DNA of 64,000 bases, from assembly GCF_904067045.1 (NCBI RefSeq), contig NZ_CAJFDC010000010.1, forward strand, positions 342,001 through 406,000, in the 5' to 3' direction. Both the position numbers and the translations under genes were made by a program. Source of the stretch: Pseudomonas sp. FEN (GTDB taxonomy: Bacteria; Pseudomonadota; Gammaproteobacteria; Pseudomonadales; Pseudomonadaceae). This document shows positions 46,134-56,913 of the stretch, piece by piece (within the stretch, counting starts at the first letter, position 1; each line of letters starts with the position of its first letter). The notes under the pieces are model-generated. The model was not told the origin of the DNA and did not search any database. It saw only the letters and a program-made list of their open reading frames with translations.

Positions 46134-46346
46134 TTACTCCGCGCGAACCTGTGCAGCTTGCATACCCTTTTGGCCTTTCTCAGCCACGAAGGAAACGGTC
46201 TGGCCTTCTTTCAGGCTTTTGAAACCGTCGCTTTCGATAGCTTTGAAGTGTACGAACAGGTCGTCACCGCCACCTTGAGGAGTGATGAAGCCGAAGCCTT
46301 TTTCATCGTTGAACCATTTTACGGTGCCGGTTTGGCGATTAGACAT
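46134..46346 (-). CDS. CspA-family cold-shock protein
   Basis: A 70-residue protein from ATG 46346 ([20 protein letters not shown]); codons further upstream are leader. It has both RNA-binding motifs of the CspA fold: KGFGFITP (RNP1) and DLFVHFKAI (RNP2). It binds single-stranded RNA/DNA and unfolds RNA structure. The terminator at 46088-46118 follows. The long A/T-rich region upstream (to about 46640) may be its 5' leader. Confidence 0.93.
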   Translation of the reverse strand: MSNRQTGTVKWFNDEKGFGFITPQGGGDDLFVHFKAIESDGFKSLKEGQTVSFVAEKGQKGMQAAQVRAE

Positions 46347-46639
46347 GGTGTATCTCCAAGAAACATATATTTTCAGTAGTACTGTGCTGCTCAGGCCAAC
46401 TGGGCACACTGGGCTATCATAGTCGAAATGTTCGACTTGGGAGCCCCCCCTGGCGGCGGATTGCTAATCAGTCGCGCTTTCTTTGACCGTCTTATCGGCT
46501 GGAGGCCCCGGTTTTAAAGGCTTTCACCGGAAGTGACAGCCCCTAAAAAAACCCATAAAAGCTGCGTAAATATTGATGAAAATCATCTTTTCGAGCTGTT
46601 TTCATCCGGCCTGAGGTCCAAAAGACCCAGGGGGGCGGG

Positions 46640-46939
46640 TTACTTCTGCACCTTGCAGATGGCGATTTCGTTCAAGGCGCGGACCTGAAGATCCTTGGGG
46701 GCCGGGGTCTTGGCATCCATCAGTTGGCTGATTTCCTGGGTGGTGAATTTCTTTTCCAGGACATCGGCGCTGCAGGTGCAGTGCTGCTTGGCGACGGTCG
46801 GGTTGACGCTCTGGCTGGCCGCGCCAACGCAATCTTTCATGTAGCTGGCTTTGGCGCCGGCGGGCCAGGCGGCCTGGGCGCTCAATGGCAGCAGCAGGGC
46901 GAGTGGGGCGGCGAAGGCGAAAAGGTGAGTCAGGCGCAT
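46640..46939 (-). CDS. Small exported cysteine-containing protein of unknown function
   Basis: A 99-residue product from ATG 46939, chosen because GAGGAG lies about 9 bases upstream and a signal peptide follows directly (LFAFAAPLALLLPLSAQA). The mature 75 residues have four cysteines (KDCVGAA, KQHCTCSADV, and IAICKVQK) and helical character. No known family is recognised. It precedes the cold-shock gene in the same orientation, but the 293-base gap argues against a common transcript. Confidence 0.65.
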   Translation of the reverse strand: MRLTHLFAFAAPLALLLPLSAQAAWPAGAKASYMKDCVGAASQSVNPTVAKQHCTCSADVLEKKFTTQEISQLMDAKTPAPKDLQVRALNEIAICKVQK

Positions 46940-47039
46940 GTTCGAATACTCCTCGAAGGTGAATACCGTGTGGCTTTGTGTTTGAGGGCAGGGGCGGGGG
47001 GCAAGTTCACCCTCCGTGGCAGATAATCGCCGCGACTTT

Positions 47040-47310
47040 AACAGTTTACCGACGAGGCGATGACCGTTCATCTGTGCTAGCATCCCTGACCTGGCTGTTT
47101 TTGGTAGCGCTTGCGTGTTTCGCGCTCGATACCGGGCCATCAAACCTTTTTTTGAACTCCAGTCACTCTGGTTCGTTTCCGGTTGGCCTTACGGCTCCTG
47201 CCACTGTGCGGCAGGCGTTTTTCATTAAACGGCTGGACGAGTCGCGTACTGGCTGCTCATCCCAACCCACGTGACCTTTGGTAGGGGTCACCACTAGGAG
47301 AGGAGGCGCC
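47040..47310 (+). promoter_or_regulatory. thrS leader with intrinsic terminator hairpin
   Basis: CCTGCC (47197-47202) pairs with GGCAGG (47210-47215) and is followed by CGTTTTT (to 47222), an intrinsic terminator about 90 bases before thrS. No plus-strand gene lies upstream that it could end, so it probably attenuates thrS. A second stem, GTGACC/GGTCAC within CACGTGACCTTTGGTAGG GGTCACC near 47268-47290, lies just before the ribosome site AGGAGAGGAGG and could be a translational operator like that of E. coli thrS. Confidence 0.5.
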
Positions 47311-49233
47311 ATGCCCACTATTACTCTTCCCGACGGCAGTCAACGTTCGTTCGATCATCCGGTATCCGTTGCCGAGGTCGCCGCTTCCATTGGCGCGGGC
47401 CTGGCCAAGGCCACCGTGGCCGGCAAGGTCAACGGCAAGCTGGTCGATGCCTGCGACCTGATCGACAGCGACGCCACCCTGCAAATCATCACGCCCAAGG
47501 ACGAAGAGGGGCTGGAGATCATTCGCCACTCTTGCGCCCACCTGGTTGGCCACGCGGTCAAGCAGTTGTACCCGACGGCGAAAATGGTGATCGGTCCGGT
47601 CATCGACGAAGGTTTTTATTACGATATCGCCTATGAGCGTCCGTTCACCCCGGACGACCTGGCCGCGATTGAGCAGCGCATGCAGTTGCTGATCGAAAAA
47701 GACTACGACGTGATCAAGAAGGTCACGCCGCGCGCCGAAGTGATCGACGTGTTCACCCAGCGCGGCGAAGACTACAAGCTGCGCCTGGTCGAGGACATGC
47801 CCAACGAGCAGGCCATGGGTCTGTACTATCACGAAGAATACGTCGACATGTGCCGTGGTCCGCACGTGCCGAACACGCGCTTCCTGAAGTCGTTCAAGCT
47901 GACCAAGCTGTCCGGCGCCTACTGGCGCGGCGATGCGAAGAACGAGCAACTGCAGCGCGTCTACGGTACTGCCTGGGCGGACAAGAAGCAGCTGGCCGCC
48001 TACATCCTGCGCATCGAGGAAGCGGAAAAACGCGACCATCGCAAGATCGGCAAGCGCCTGGGCCTGTTCCACACCCAGGAAGAAGCGCCGGGCATGGTGT
48101 TCTGGCACCCGAATGGCTGGACCCTGTACCAGGTGCTCGAGCAGTACATGCGCAAGGTGCAGCGTGAAAACGGCTACCTGGAGATCAAGACCCCACAAGT
48201 GGTCGATCGCTCCCTGTGGGAGAAATCCGGGCACTGGGCCAACTACGCCGAAAACATGTTCACCACCGAGTCGGAAAGCCGCGACTACGCGATCAAGCCG
48301 ATGAACTGCCCGTGCCACGTACAGGTGTTCAACCAGGGCCTGAAGAGCTACCGCGAGCTGCCGATGCGCCTGGCCGAGTTCGGTGCTTGCCACCGTAACG
48401 AGCCGTCGGGCGCGCTGCACGGCATCATGCGCGTACGGGCCTTCACCCAGGACGACGCCCATATCTTCTGCACCGAAGAGCAGATGCAGGCGGAATCCGC
48501 GGCGTTCATCAAACTGACCATGGCGGTCTACGCCGACTTCGGCTTTAAAGACATCGAAATGAAGCTGTCCACCCGCCCTGAAAAGCGCGTGGGCTCCGAC
48601 GAACTGTGGGATCGCGCCGAAAACGCGTTGGCCGCGGCGCTGGAGCACGCCGGCCTGCCGTATGACCTGCAGCCGGGCGAGGGGGCGTTCTACGGTCCGA
48701 AAATCGAATTTTCGCTCAAGGACTGTCTCGGTCGCGTCTGGCAGTGTGGTACCCTGCAGCTCGATTTCAACCTGCCGATCCGTCTGGGCGCCGAATACGT
48801 GTCCGAAGACAACAGCCGTAAGCACCCGGTCATGCTGCACCGGGCGATCCTCGGCTCCTTCGAGCGGTTCGTCGGAATTCTGATCGAACACTACGAAGGT
48901 GCGTTCCCTGCGTGGCTGGCGCCAACCCAGGCCGTGATCATGAATATCACGGACAAGCAGGCTGATTTTGCCCTCGAAGTGGAAAAAACTCTGGCCGAAA
49001 GCGGATTTCGTGCCAAGTCCGACTTGAGAAATGAAAAGATCGGCTTTAAAATCCGCGAGCATACTTTGCTCAAGGTTCCCTATCTTTTGGTTATCGGAGA
49101 TCGGGAAGTCGAGATGCAGACTGTCGCTGTGCGTACTCGTGAAGGTGCTGACCTGGGCTCGATGCCCGTCGCCCAGTTCGCCGAGTTCCTCGCGCAAGCG
49201 GTTTCCCGGCGTGGTCGCCCAGATTCGGAGTAA
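47311..49233 (+). CDS. thrS: ThrS, threonyl-tRNA synthetase
   Basis: A 640-residue class II synthetase from ATG 47311 behind AGGAGAGGAGG. It has an N-terminal TGS domain ([20 protein letters not shown]), an editing domain with [17 protein letters not shown], motif 1 to 3 of the catalytic core ([39 protein letters not shown]) and a C-terminal anticodon-binding domain. Zinc ligands include Cys of NCPCH. It is first in the thrS-infC-rpmI-rplT-pheST-ihfA block and overlaps the start region of infC. Confidence 0.97.
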   Translation: MPTITLPDGSQRSFDHPVSVAEVAASIGAGLAKATVAGKVNGKLVDACDLIDSDATLQIITPKDEEGLEIIRHSCAHLVGHAVKQLYPTAKMVIGPVIDEGFYYDIAYERPFTPDDLAAIEQRMQLLIEKDYDVIKKVTPRAEVIDVFTQRGEDYKLRLVEDMPNEQAMGLYYHEEYVDMCRGPHVPNTRFLKSFKLTKLSGAYWRGDAKNEQLQRVYGTAWADKKQLAAYILRIEEAEKRDHRKIGKRLGLFHTQEEAPGMVFWHPNGWTLYQVLEQYMRKVQRENGYLEIKTPQVVDRSLWEKSGHWANYAENMFTTESESRDYAIKPMNCPCHVQVFNQGLKSYRELPMRLAEFGACHRNEPSGALHGIMRVRAFTQDDAHIFCTEEQMQAESAAFIKLTMAVYADFGFKDIEMKLSTRPEKRVGSDELWDRAENALAAALEHAGLPYDLQPGEGAFYGPKIEFSLKDCLGRVWQCGTLQLDFNLPIRLGAEYVSEDNSRKHPVMLHRAILGSFERFVGILIEHYEGAFPAWLAPTQAVIMNITDKQADFALEVEKTLAESGFRAKSDLRNEKIGFKIREHTLLKVPYLLVIGDREVEMQTVAVRTREGADLGSMPVAQFAEFLAQAVSRRGRPDSE

Positions 49234-49238
49234 TTACT

Positions 49239-49784
49239 ATTAAGCGTGAAATGAGACAAGATAAACGAGCTGCACCGAAGGCCCCGATCAACGAGAATAT
49301 CTCGGCACGCGAGGTTCGGTTAATTGGCGCTGATGGCGAGCAGATTGGCATCGTCTCGATTGATGAAGCGCTTCGGATTGCCGAAGAAGCCAAGCTGGAT
49401 CTGGTGGAGATTTCCGCCGATGCAGTGCCACCCGTCTGCCGGGTGATGGACTACGGCAAATCGATTTTCGAAAAGAAAAAGCAAATTGCTGCTGCGAAGA
49501 AAAACCAGAAGCAAGTGCAGGTCAAAGAAATCAAGTTTCGTCCAGGGACGGAGGAAGGGGATTACCAGGTAAAACTGCGCAACCTGGTACGTTTCCTGTG
49601 TGATGGGGACAGGGCCAAGGTTTCCTTGAGATTCCGCGGTCGTGAGATGGCCCACCAGGAGCTGGGGATGGAACTCCTCAAGCGGGTTGAAGGTGACCTG
49701 CTCGAGTACGGTTCGGTCGAACAGCATCCTAAGATGGAAGGACGCCAGCTTATTATGGTCATCGCCCCGAAAAAGAAGAAGTAA
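49239..49784 (+). CDS. infC: InfC, translation initiation factor IF-3 (ATT start)
   Basis: IF-3 of about 181 residues. The first ATG in frame (49251) would remove the conserved N-terminus. The start is most likely the ATT at 49239 (ATT AAG CGT GAA ATG), which has GGAG 8 bases upstream (49227-49230) and aligns with the ATT AAA start of E. coli infC. An ATT at 49233, overlapping the thrS stop, gives MTIKREM and is often annotated. The ATT start is how IF-3 controls its own synthesis (established in E. coli). Family motifs: [52 protein letters not shown]. Confidence 0.96.
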   Translation: MKREMRQDKRAAPKAPINENISAREVRLIGADGEQIGIVSIDEALRIAEEAKLDLVEISADAVPPVCRVMDYGKSIFEKKKQIAAAKKNQKQVQVKEIKFRPGTEEGDYQVKLRNLVRFLCDGDRAKVSLRFRGREMAHQELGMELLKRVEGDLLEYGSVEQHPKMEGRQLIMVIAPKKKK

Positions 49785-49844
49785 CCACCAGGGCACGGCA
49801 GGCCTTGCGGTTATGTTTATCAACTGAATGCGGAGTATCCGAAC

Positions 49845-50039
49845 ATGCCAAAGATGAAAACTAAGAGTGGTGCTGCCAAGCGGTTTCTGAAAACTGCTAA
49901 CGGCATCAAGCACAAACACGCTTTCAAGAGCCACATCCTGACCAAAATGTCGACCAAGCGTAAGCGTCAACTGCGCGGTAGCAGCTTGCTGCATCCGTCT
50001 GACGTGGCAAAAGTCGAGCGCATGCTGCGCCTTCGTTAA
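49845..50039 (+). CDS. rpmI: RpmI, ribosomal protein L35
   Basis: A 64-residue highly basic protein ([20 protein letters not shown], ending in VERMLRLR) with the L35 signature [13 protein letters not shown]. It follows infC by 60 bases and precedes rplT by 29 bases, the conserved infC-rpmI-rplT order. In E. coli L20 represses this operon translationally. Confidence 0.97.
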   Translation: MPKMKTKSGAAKRFLKTANGIKHKHAFKSHILTKMSTKRKRQLRGSSLLHPSDVAKVERMLRLR

Positions 50040-50068
50040 TTTTGGATCAAGAATAGAGGAAGTAACTC

Positions 50069-50425
50069 ATGGCTCGTGTAAAGCGTGGCGTCATTGCCCG
50101 TAAGCGTCACAAAAAGATTCTGAAACTTGCAAAAGGCTACTACGGTGCACGCTCGCGCGTATTCCGTGTTGCCAAGCAAGCGGTCATCAAGGCAGGCCAA
50201 TACGCCTACCGCGACCGTCGTCAGAAAAAACGTCAGTTCCGCGCTCTGTGGATCGCTCGTATCAACGCTGGTGCACGTGTTAACGGTCTGTCCTACAGCC
50301 GTTTCATCGCTGGCCTGAAAAAAGCGTCCATCGAGATCGACCGTAAGGTTCTGGCTGATCTGGCAGTGAACGAAAAAGCGGCGTTTGCTGCGATTGTCGA
50401 GAAAGCTAAAGCCACCTTGGCTTAA
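50069..50425 (+). CDS. rplT: RplT, ribosomal protein L20
   Basis: A 118-residue basic protein with the L20 sequence ([60 protein letters not shown]). It ends 57 bases before a very stable hairpin. It is a 50S subunit assembly protein and regulator of infC-rpmI-rplT in E. coli. Confidence 0.97.
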
Positions 50426-50481
50426 GTACCCCCCGACAATCACCAGGCCCTGCCTTTGTGGGGTCCGGTGTTAAACGTCAT

Positions 50482-51552
<1,071 letters not shown>

Positions 51553-51587
51553 GTCGCGGCCCGTAACGAATCTATTAGGAGAGCAGG

Positions 51588-53969
51588 ATGAAATTCAGTG
51601 AACAATGGCTGCGCAGTTGGGTAAGCCCGCTGGTGAGCCGCGACGAGCTGGTGGCTCGTCTGTCGATGGCCGGCCTTGAGGTCGATAGCGTCACGCCGGC
51701 CGCTGGCGAATTCAGCGGCGTGATCGTCGGTGAAGTGTTCAGCACCGAACAGCACCCGGATGCCGACAAGCTGCGGGTGTGCCAGGTCAGCAACGGTTCC
51801 GAGACCTTCCAGGTCGTCTGCGGCGCGCCGAATGTGCGCCCGGGCCTGAAGATCCCGTTCGCGATGATCGGTGCCGAACTGCCTGGCGACTTCAAGATCA
51901 AGAAAGCCAAGCTGCGTGGCGTCGAGTCCAACGGCATGCTCTGTTCGCAGGCCGAGCTGCAGATCGGCGAAGGCAACGATGGCCTGATGGAGCTGGCGGC
52001 TGACGCGCCGGTGGGCATGGACATCCGTGACTACCTGGATCTGGACGACGCGAGCATCGAGGTCGACCTGACCCCGAACCGTGGCGACTGCCTGTCCCTG
52101 GCGGGTCTGGCCCGTGAAGTCGGCGCGCTGTATGCCACTCCGGTCGAGCGCCCGGTGGTAGCGGTGGTGCCTGCCGTGCACGACGATGTCCGTTCGATCG
52201 AAGTCTTGGCCCCGGCCGCCTGCCCGCGTTACCTGGGGCGGGTTATCCGTAACGTCGACCTGTCGAAGCCGACCCCGCTGTGGATGGTCGAGCGCCTGCG
52301 TCGTTCCGACGTGCGCAGCATCGACGCCGCCGTGGACATCACCAACTACGTGATGATCGAGCTGGGCCAGCCGCTGCACGCCTTCGACCTTGCCGAAATC
52401 AACGGCGGCATCCGCGTGCGCATGGCCGAAGAGGGCGAGAAGCTGGTGCTGCTCGACGGCCAGGAAGTCACCCTGCGTAGCGATACCCTGGTGATTGCCG
52501 ACCACACCCGCGCCCTGGCGATTGCCGGCGTGATGGGTGGCGAGCACAGTGGCGTGAACACCGCGACCACTCGCGACATCTTCCTGGAAAGCGCGTTCTT
52601 CGACCAGATCGCCGTCGCTGGCAAGGCCCGTTCCTACGGCCTGCACACCGATGCCTCGCACCGCTACGAGCGTGGTGTGGACTGGCAACTGGCCCGTGAA
52701 GCCATGGAGCGCGCCACTGGCCTGCTGCTGGAAATCACCGGTGGTGAAGCCGGCCCGATCGTCGAGACCGTCAGCGCGGCGCACCTGCCTGCCGTGGCAC
52801 CGGTGACCCTGCGTGCCGAACGCATCACCCAGATGCTCGGCATGGAGATGGAGGCGGCTGAGGTCGAGCGTCTGCTGACCGGCCTGGGCCTGGGTGTTTC
52901 CGCGAGTGGAGCAGGGCAGTGGCGTGTTGACGTGCCCAGCCATCGCTTTGATATCAGCCTGGAAGTCGACCTGATCGAGGAACTGGCCCGTCTGTACGGC
53001 TACAACCGTCTGCCGGTCCGTTACCCGCAAGCCCGCCTGGCGCCGCAAGCCAAGGCCGAAGCCCGTAGCGACCTGCCTGAGCTGCGTCGTCTGCTGGTGG
53101 CTCGTGGTTACCAGGAAGCGATCACCTACAGCTTCATCGATCCGAAACAGTTCGAACTGTTCAATCCGGGCGTCGAGCCGCTGCTGTTGGCCAACCCGAT
53201 CTCCAACGACATGGCGGCCATGCGCTCGTCGCTGTGGCCGGGTCTGGTCAAGGCGTTGCAGCACAACCTGAACCGTCAGCAGGCTCGCGTGCGTCTGTTC
53301 GAAAGCGGCCTGCGTTTCGTCGGTCAGTTGGAAGGCCTGAAGCAAGAGCCGATGCTCGCTGGTGTGGTTTGTGGCAGCCGTCTGCCGGAAGGCTGGGCAC
53401 AAGGGCGCGATGTCGTCGACTTCTTCGACGTCAAGGCTGATGTGGAAGCGCTGCTGGGCTTTGCCGGTGCGCTGGATTCGTTCAGCTTCGTGCCGGGCAA
53501 GCATCCGGCGTTGCACCCGGGTCAGACCGCGCGCATCGAGCGCGAAGGGCGCCTGGTCGGTTTCGTCGGCGCAATCCACCCGGAATTGTCGAAAACCCTC
53601 GGTCTCGACCGTCCGGTCTTCGTTTTCGAGCTGGTGCTGGCTGAAGTTGCGTTGGGGAAAATGCCTAAATTCAGCGAATTGTCGCGTTTTCCTGAAGTGC
53701 GTCGTGACCTCGCGTTGCTGGCGGACAAGGGCGTGGCGGCCAGCGCGGTATTGGACGTAATCCGTGAAAATGCAGGCGAATGGCTCACAGAGCTCAGGCT
53801 CTTTGACGTCTATGAGGGTAAAGGCATTGATCCGCATAGAAAAAGCCTTGCAGTTGGCTTGACCTGGCAGCATCCATCGCGCACTCTTAATGACGATGAG
53901 GTGAATTCCACGACGCAAAACATCCTCACCTCGCTTGAAACCAGGTTGAACGCCACGCTAAGGAAGTGA
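51588..53969 (+). CDS. pheT: PheT, phenylalanyl-tRNA synthetase beta subunit
   Basis: A 793-residue beta subunit. In order: a tRNA-binding domain (GVIVGEVFSTEQHPDADKLR), B3/B4 editing domain (LGRVIRNVDLSKPTPLWMVE, VDITNYVMIELGQPLHAF), B5 domain, catalytic-like core and a C-terminal FDX-ACB anticodon-binding domain (LDVIRENAGEWLTELRLFDV). Complete; ribosome site AGGAG before the ATG. ihfA begins 3 bases after its stop. Confidence 0.97.
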   Translation: MKFSEQWLRSWVSPLVSRDELVARLSMAGLEVDSVTPAAGEFSGVIVGEVFSTEQHPDADKLRVCQVSNGSETFQVVCGAPNVRPGLKIPFAMIGAELPGDFKIKKAKLRGVESNGMLCSQAELQIGEGNDGLMELAADAPVGMDIRDYLDLDDASIEVDLTPNRGDCLSLAGLAREVGALYATPVERPVVAVVPAVHDDVRSIEVLAPAACPRYLGRVIRNVDLSKPTPLWMVERLRRSDVRSIDAAVDITNYVMIELGQPLHAFDLAEINGGIRVRMAEEGEKLVLLDGQEVTLRSDTLVIADHTRALAIAGVMGGEHSGVNTATTRDIFLESAFFDQIAVAGKARSYGLHTDASHRYERGVDWQLAREAMERATGLLLEITGGEAGPIVETVSAAHLPAVAPVTLRAERITQMLGMEMEAAEVERLLTGLGLGVSASGAGQWRVDVPSHRFDISLEVDLIEELARLYGYNRLPVRYPQARLAPQAKAEARSDLPELRRLLVARGYQEAITYSFIDPKQFELFNPGVEPLLLANPISNDMAAMRSSLWPGLVKALQHNLNRQQARVRLFESGLRFVGQLEGLKQEPMLAGVVCGSRLPEGWAQGRDVVDFFDVKADVEALLGFAGALDSFSFVPGKHPALHPGQTARIEREGRLVGFVGAIHPELSKTLGLDRPVFVFELVLAEVALGKMPKFSELSRFPEVRRDLALLADKGVAASAVLDVIRENAGEWLTELRLFDVYEGKGIDPHRKSLAVGLTWQHPSRTLNDDEVNSTTQNILTSLETRLNATLRK

Positions 53970-53972
53970 CGT

Positions 53973-54275
53973 ATGGGGGCTCTGACGAAAGCTGAAATGG
54001 CGGAACGTCTCTACGAGGAATTGGGTCTGAACAAACGGGAGGCCAAGGAATTGGTCGAACTGTTTTTTGAAGAAATCAGACACGCTCTCGAAGATAACGA
54101 GCAGGTCAAACTGTCGGGTTTTGGCAATTTTGACTTGCGGGACAAACGCCAGCGGCCTGGCCGCAATCCAAAAACGGGAGAGGAAATCCCGATCACGGCT
54201 CGCCGTGTGGTCACCTTTCGTCCAGGGCAGAAGTTGAAAGCCCGAGTTGAGGCCTATGCTGGAACCAAGTCATAA
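53973..54275 (+). CDS. ihfA: IhfA, integration host factor alpha
   Basis: A 100-residue DNA-bending protein: [20 protein letters not shown] at the N-terminus, [20 protein letters not shown] with the intercalating Pro of the DNA-binding arm, and [16 protein letters not shown]. It forms a heterodimer with IhfB. It is co-transcribed with pheST, as in E. coli. Its end overlaps the MerR gene start by 20 bases. Confidence 0.97.
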   Translation: MGALTKAEMAERLYEELGLNKREAKELVELFFEEIRHALEDNEQVKLSGFGNFDLRDKRQRPGRNPKTGEEIPITARRVVTFRPGQKLKARVEAYAGTKS

Positions 54276-54612
54276 CGACGAGCTTCCGCCGATTCCAGGC
54301 AAACGCTACTTCACCATTGGTGAAGTCAGCGAGCTGTGTGCGGTAAAACCGCACGTGCTGCGGTATTGGGAGCAGGAGTTTCCTCAACTCAACCCCGCCA
54401 AGCGTGGTGGCAATCGCCGGTATTATCAGCGCCATGACGTGCTGATGATCCGGCAGATTCGCGCGTTGCTGTACGACCAGGGGTTCACCATCGGCGGGGC
54501 GCGTCTGCGTCTCTCCGGCGATGAGGCCAAGGACGACAGCACCCAGTACAAGCAACTGATCCGCCAGATGATCTCGGAGCTGGAGGATGTGCTGGTGGTG
54601 CTGAAGAAGTGA
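54256..54612 (+). CDS. MerR family regulator downstream of ihfA
   Basis: A 118-residue protein from ATG 54256 ([20 protein letters not shown]). The N-terminal MerR winged helix ([25 protein letters not shown]) is followed by a short helical region ([20 protein letters not shown]) without the Cys ligands of metal-sensing members. The same gene follows ihfA in many pseudomonads (from memory, PA2737 in P. aeruginosa). Target unknown. Confidence 0.9.
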   Translation: MLEPSHNDELPPIPGKRYFTIGEVSELCAVKPHVLRYWEQEFPQLNPAKRGGNRRYYQRHDVLMIRQIRALLYDQGFTIGGARLRLSGDEAKDDSTQYKQLIRQMISELEDVLVVLKK

Positions 54613-54703
54613 TTCAAGGTTTTAAAATACTTTGACATTTCAAACGCTTGCGGTATATTTCTTCTCGCTTCCACAAGAAGCAAAACCCAGTTTCACGCCT
54701 AGT

Positions 54704-54780
54704 CGGGGCGTAGCGCAGTCCGGTAGCGCACTAGCATGGGGTGCTAGGGGTCGAGTGTTCGAATCACTCCGTCCCGACCA
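54704..54780 (+). tRNA. tRNA-Pro (anticodon GGG)
   Basis: A 77-base tRNA with CCA encoded. The acceptor arm CGGGGCG/CGTCCCG, the anticodon stem CTAGC/GCTAG with loop ATGGGGT (anticodon GGG) and the T-loop GTTCGAATC are all complete. It is followed by a terminator at 54808 and by accessory genes; the order merR - tRNA-Pro is a likely island insertion site. Confidence 0.97.
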
Positions 54781-54807
54781 TATTTCCTGAGTAAAATCAG
54801 ACACTTG

Positions 54808-54833
54808 AGCCGATCAGCTAGATCGGCTTTTTT
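54808..54833 (+). terminator. Intrinsic terminator after tRNA-Pro
   Basis: GAGCCGATC (54807-54815) pairs with GATCGGCTT (54821-54829), loop AGCTA, followed by a T-run TTTTTT. Confidence 0.9.
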
Positions 54834-55241
54834 GTGCCTGAGGGGGAATCCTTTTTTAGGGCACATATAGGGCGCATGGGAACCCTGTACAGAGTTCTCG
54901 CCGCTTTTGTCCTCCTTGCACTGCCTTCAACATCGATTGAAATCCTTTTCGGGTTGTCGTTGTTTCTCGGCGTTTAGAATTTCCAGCAGTCTTCAAATGC
55001 TTTTGTTTGGCGTGATTGGGAGTTTTCCGCGGTTGCGCCGTGTCGGAGTCGTTGTCGACTCGCGGTATCCATCGGGAACCCTATATTGCCTCAGGGAGCT
55101 GACCGCGCATGGAGGCACCTTATAGGGCGTACACGGCACTGATGGTGTAATGCTCTGACTAGCACTTCTCAGGGCAACTTGCCTCCAGTGGGCAAAATGA
55201 TGCCATTATCATGGGCATTGAGACCACGCTGAGGGACCAGT
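54834..55241. other. 408-base region without gene at the start of the accessory segment
   Basis: Frames present (e.g. 54907-55125) lack ribosome sites and known motifs. Two variants of a TATAGGGCG element occur (near 54865 and 55122). This may be the degraded remnant of an integrated element next to the tRNA. Confidence 0.35.
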
Positions 55242-55393
55242 ATGAAAGTCGTCAAGCTCACTATCCAAAACTTCCGTGGCATCCGTTTGGCGAACTTATT
55301 GTTTGATGGTCATACGTTGATGGTCGGAACCAACAATGTCGGTAAGAGCACAATTTGCGAGGCTCTCGACCTAGTTCTTGGGCCAGACCATGC
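55242..55393 (+). pseudogene. N-terminal fragment of an OLD-family ATPase/nuclease
   Basis: The first ~50 codons (MKVVKLTIQNFRGIRLANL, Walker A in GTNNVGKST, CEALDLVLGPD) match the N-terminus of OLD-type ATP-dependent nucleases. The match stops at about 55393 where the 3' end of the ParD gene begins on the other strand, so the frame after this is antisense to parD. The nuclease body and all later motifs are missing. A start and ribosome site (GAGGGACCAGT) are kept. Confidence 0.75.
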
Positions 55394-55684
55394 TCAACGG
55401 TTCTTGGTAGGGGAGAGGGCAGCTCGTTCGCCGATGTCAGCCAGAAGCTCTCCCAACTGGTCACCGCCAATCTCGATGAAACGACCCCGCTCCAGGTCCA
55501 TCAGTCCTGCTGAAGTGGCATGACGCAAAGCATCGAGCTTGGCCAGTTCTTCAGCTTCACGCTGCTCCAGCAGACGAAGCCCTTCGCGCATGACTTCGCT
55601 GGCGTTCTGGTATCGGCCGGAGACAACCAGGTCGTTGATGACCTGGTCCATGTGATCAGTGAGAACGACATTTCGCGTAGCCAT
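55394..55684 (-). CDS. ParD-like (CopG-type) antitoxin without its toxin
   Basis: A 96-residue protein from ATG 55684 (ribosome site GGAG). Its N-terminal part (MATRNVVLTDHMDQVINDLV, SGRYQNASEVMREGLRLLEQ) has the ribbon-helix-helix of ParD antitoxins, and the C-terminal part is the longer, toxin-binding tail of this group. A ParE/RelE toxin gene normally follows at once, but the space downstream holds only the OLD fragment on the opposite strand. It is an orphan, probably a relic of a lost toxin-antitoxin pair or element. Confidence 0.85.
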   Translation of the reverse strand: MATRNVVLTDHMDQVINDLVVSGRYQNASEVMREGLRLLEQREAEELAKLDALRHATSAGLMDLERGRFIEIGGDQLGELLADIGERAALSPTKNR

Positions 55685-56418
55685 GTTGTGCTCCAGGAAC
55701 AAATAACGCTGCTGCGGATGTTGGCATATTATGCCATCGCATTGGCTCATGCCTAGTTTGAGTCTGGAATTCATGCTGGAAGGCCTCTTGCAAGATTTGT
55801 CAGGGTGATGGATGGAAAACGGAAAATGGCCCTGCCTGATCATGGATGGAGGGCAGGGAGCGGACCTCAAAGGCCACTCCTGTCGGGGGATACACCGTTT
55901 GGGTCAGGGCACGTTTGTCAGCTTCTGCGCTGGCGGAGTAAGGAAGGCGTTGTGGAAACCCGTTGCAGCAGATGTTGGGCATAGCTGCTCCCCCAGATTT
56001 AAGAAACAGAACTCGGAGAAGCGTTGCGACCTGGGGGGAGGATCAATGCGCAATGGCGCATCGTAGCTTCCCGGATCCAAGCTACATGGGCATGTTGCTG
56101 ACAACGTCAGCGGTATGCCCCAACACAATGAATAAGGCCGCCGGGAGCTGTCAAAACCCCAACTGCTACAAGCTTTTTCAGGTCGTTGGTGTAGCTATAG
56201 AACGGGGAAGAGGACTACAAATCTGCTTCCACAACCAGCGTGGGAGCCTTCCTGATCATCTGTTCGGTTTTTGCCGAGGAAGGTGTGCATTGCCTACAGC
56301 CGTGTTTGTGTCAGGTGGCTATTTCACCAAAGATGAAAGTCTTTTTCGGCGTTTTACCAAGCGCTTGCGAAAGCCTATGAGCTAAGACAGACTCCCAGCC
56401 TTTCCAGACTCGACAAGG
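55685..56418. other. 734-base region without a convincing gene
   Basis: Several short frames run in both strands (e.g. plus 55963-56385, minus 55800-55982) but none has a ribosome site, known motif or consistent codon pattern. It separates the ParD relic from the gene at 56428 and may be decayed sequence. Confidence 0.35.
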
Positions 56419-56427
56419 ATGCGAGCA

Positions 56428-56910
56428 TTGAAGTTTGAGAGTGACCAGTTTTCCGGCAATCATGGAATTGTCTTCAACGTATCGCGCTTCACCCTGTCAG
56501 CCAGTGAACGGGGTAGCCTCAGAACGTTGCATTTTGGTGAAGCGAAAGCCGCCCACTATGACGTGAACAATCTGGTGGTGGCGCTCTACGACAGAATGCT
56601 CGCCAAGGATTTGCCCTGCCAAATGATGGTCGGGATCTCCAAACCCCTGACCCGGCAACAGGGGGATTTACTCAATGCCCAACGAACGAGTATCGCCATG
56701 CTCACCAGTGGTGTTTTCGCCGCAGCGGCAGGCAGGTTTATGCCTGCTGTGGCCTTTCCAGTGGGATGGGCAGTCCGCGAGTTCACGCTGAGCAAATTGC
56801 CGACTTATCACGCTGGCGATGTCATCGTCAGCCTGGATGCGCAGGTCAGCGGCGGCATAGGTCCCCAGCACTCCGTATCGTCCATGATCATCAAGAATCA
56901 AGGCGGATAG
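56428..56910 (+). CDS. Protein of unknown function; its 3' part is duplicated at 63602
   Basis: About 160 residues. AAGGA at 56415-56419 favours the TTG start at 56428 (MKFESDQFSGNHGIVFNVSR); an ATG at 56419 overlaps that ribosome site. It has a central hydrophobic segment (SIAMLTSGVFAAAAGRFMPA VAFPVGWAV) and a conserved-looking tail (EFTLSKLPTYHAGDVIVSLD AQVSG) repeated near the end of the window. No family is recognised. It is followed after 3 bases by a small two-span membrane protein, suggesting a pair. Confidence 0.7.
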   Translation: MKFESDQFSGNHGIVFNVSRFTLSASERGSLRTLHFGEAKAAHYDVNNLVVALYDRMLAKDLPCQMMVGISKPLTRQQGDLLNAQRTSIAMLTSGVFAAAAGRFMPAVAFPVGWAVREFTLSKLPTYHAGDVIVSLDAQVSGGIGPQHSVSSMIIKNQGG

Positions 56911-56913
56911 ACC

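Noticed and set aside
47257..49197. Minus-strand 646-codon frame opposite thrS
   Set aside because: Shadow frame; thrS is full length and conserved on the plus strand.
55963..56385. 140-codon plus-strand frame in the accessory region
   Set aside because: No ribosome site or motif and codon usage looks random; treated as non-coding.
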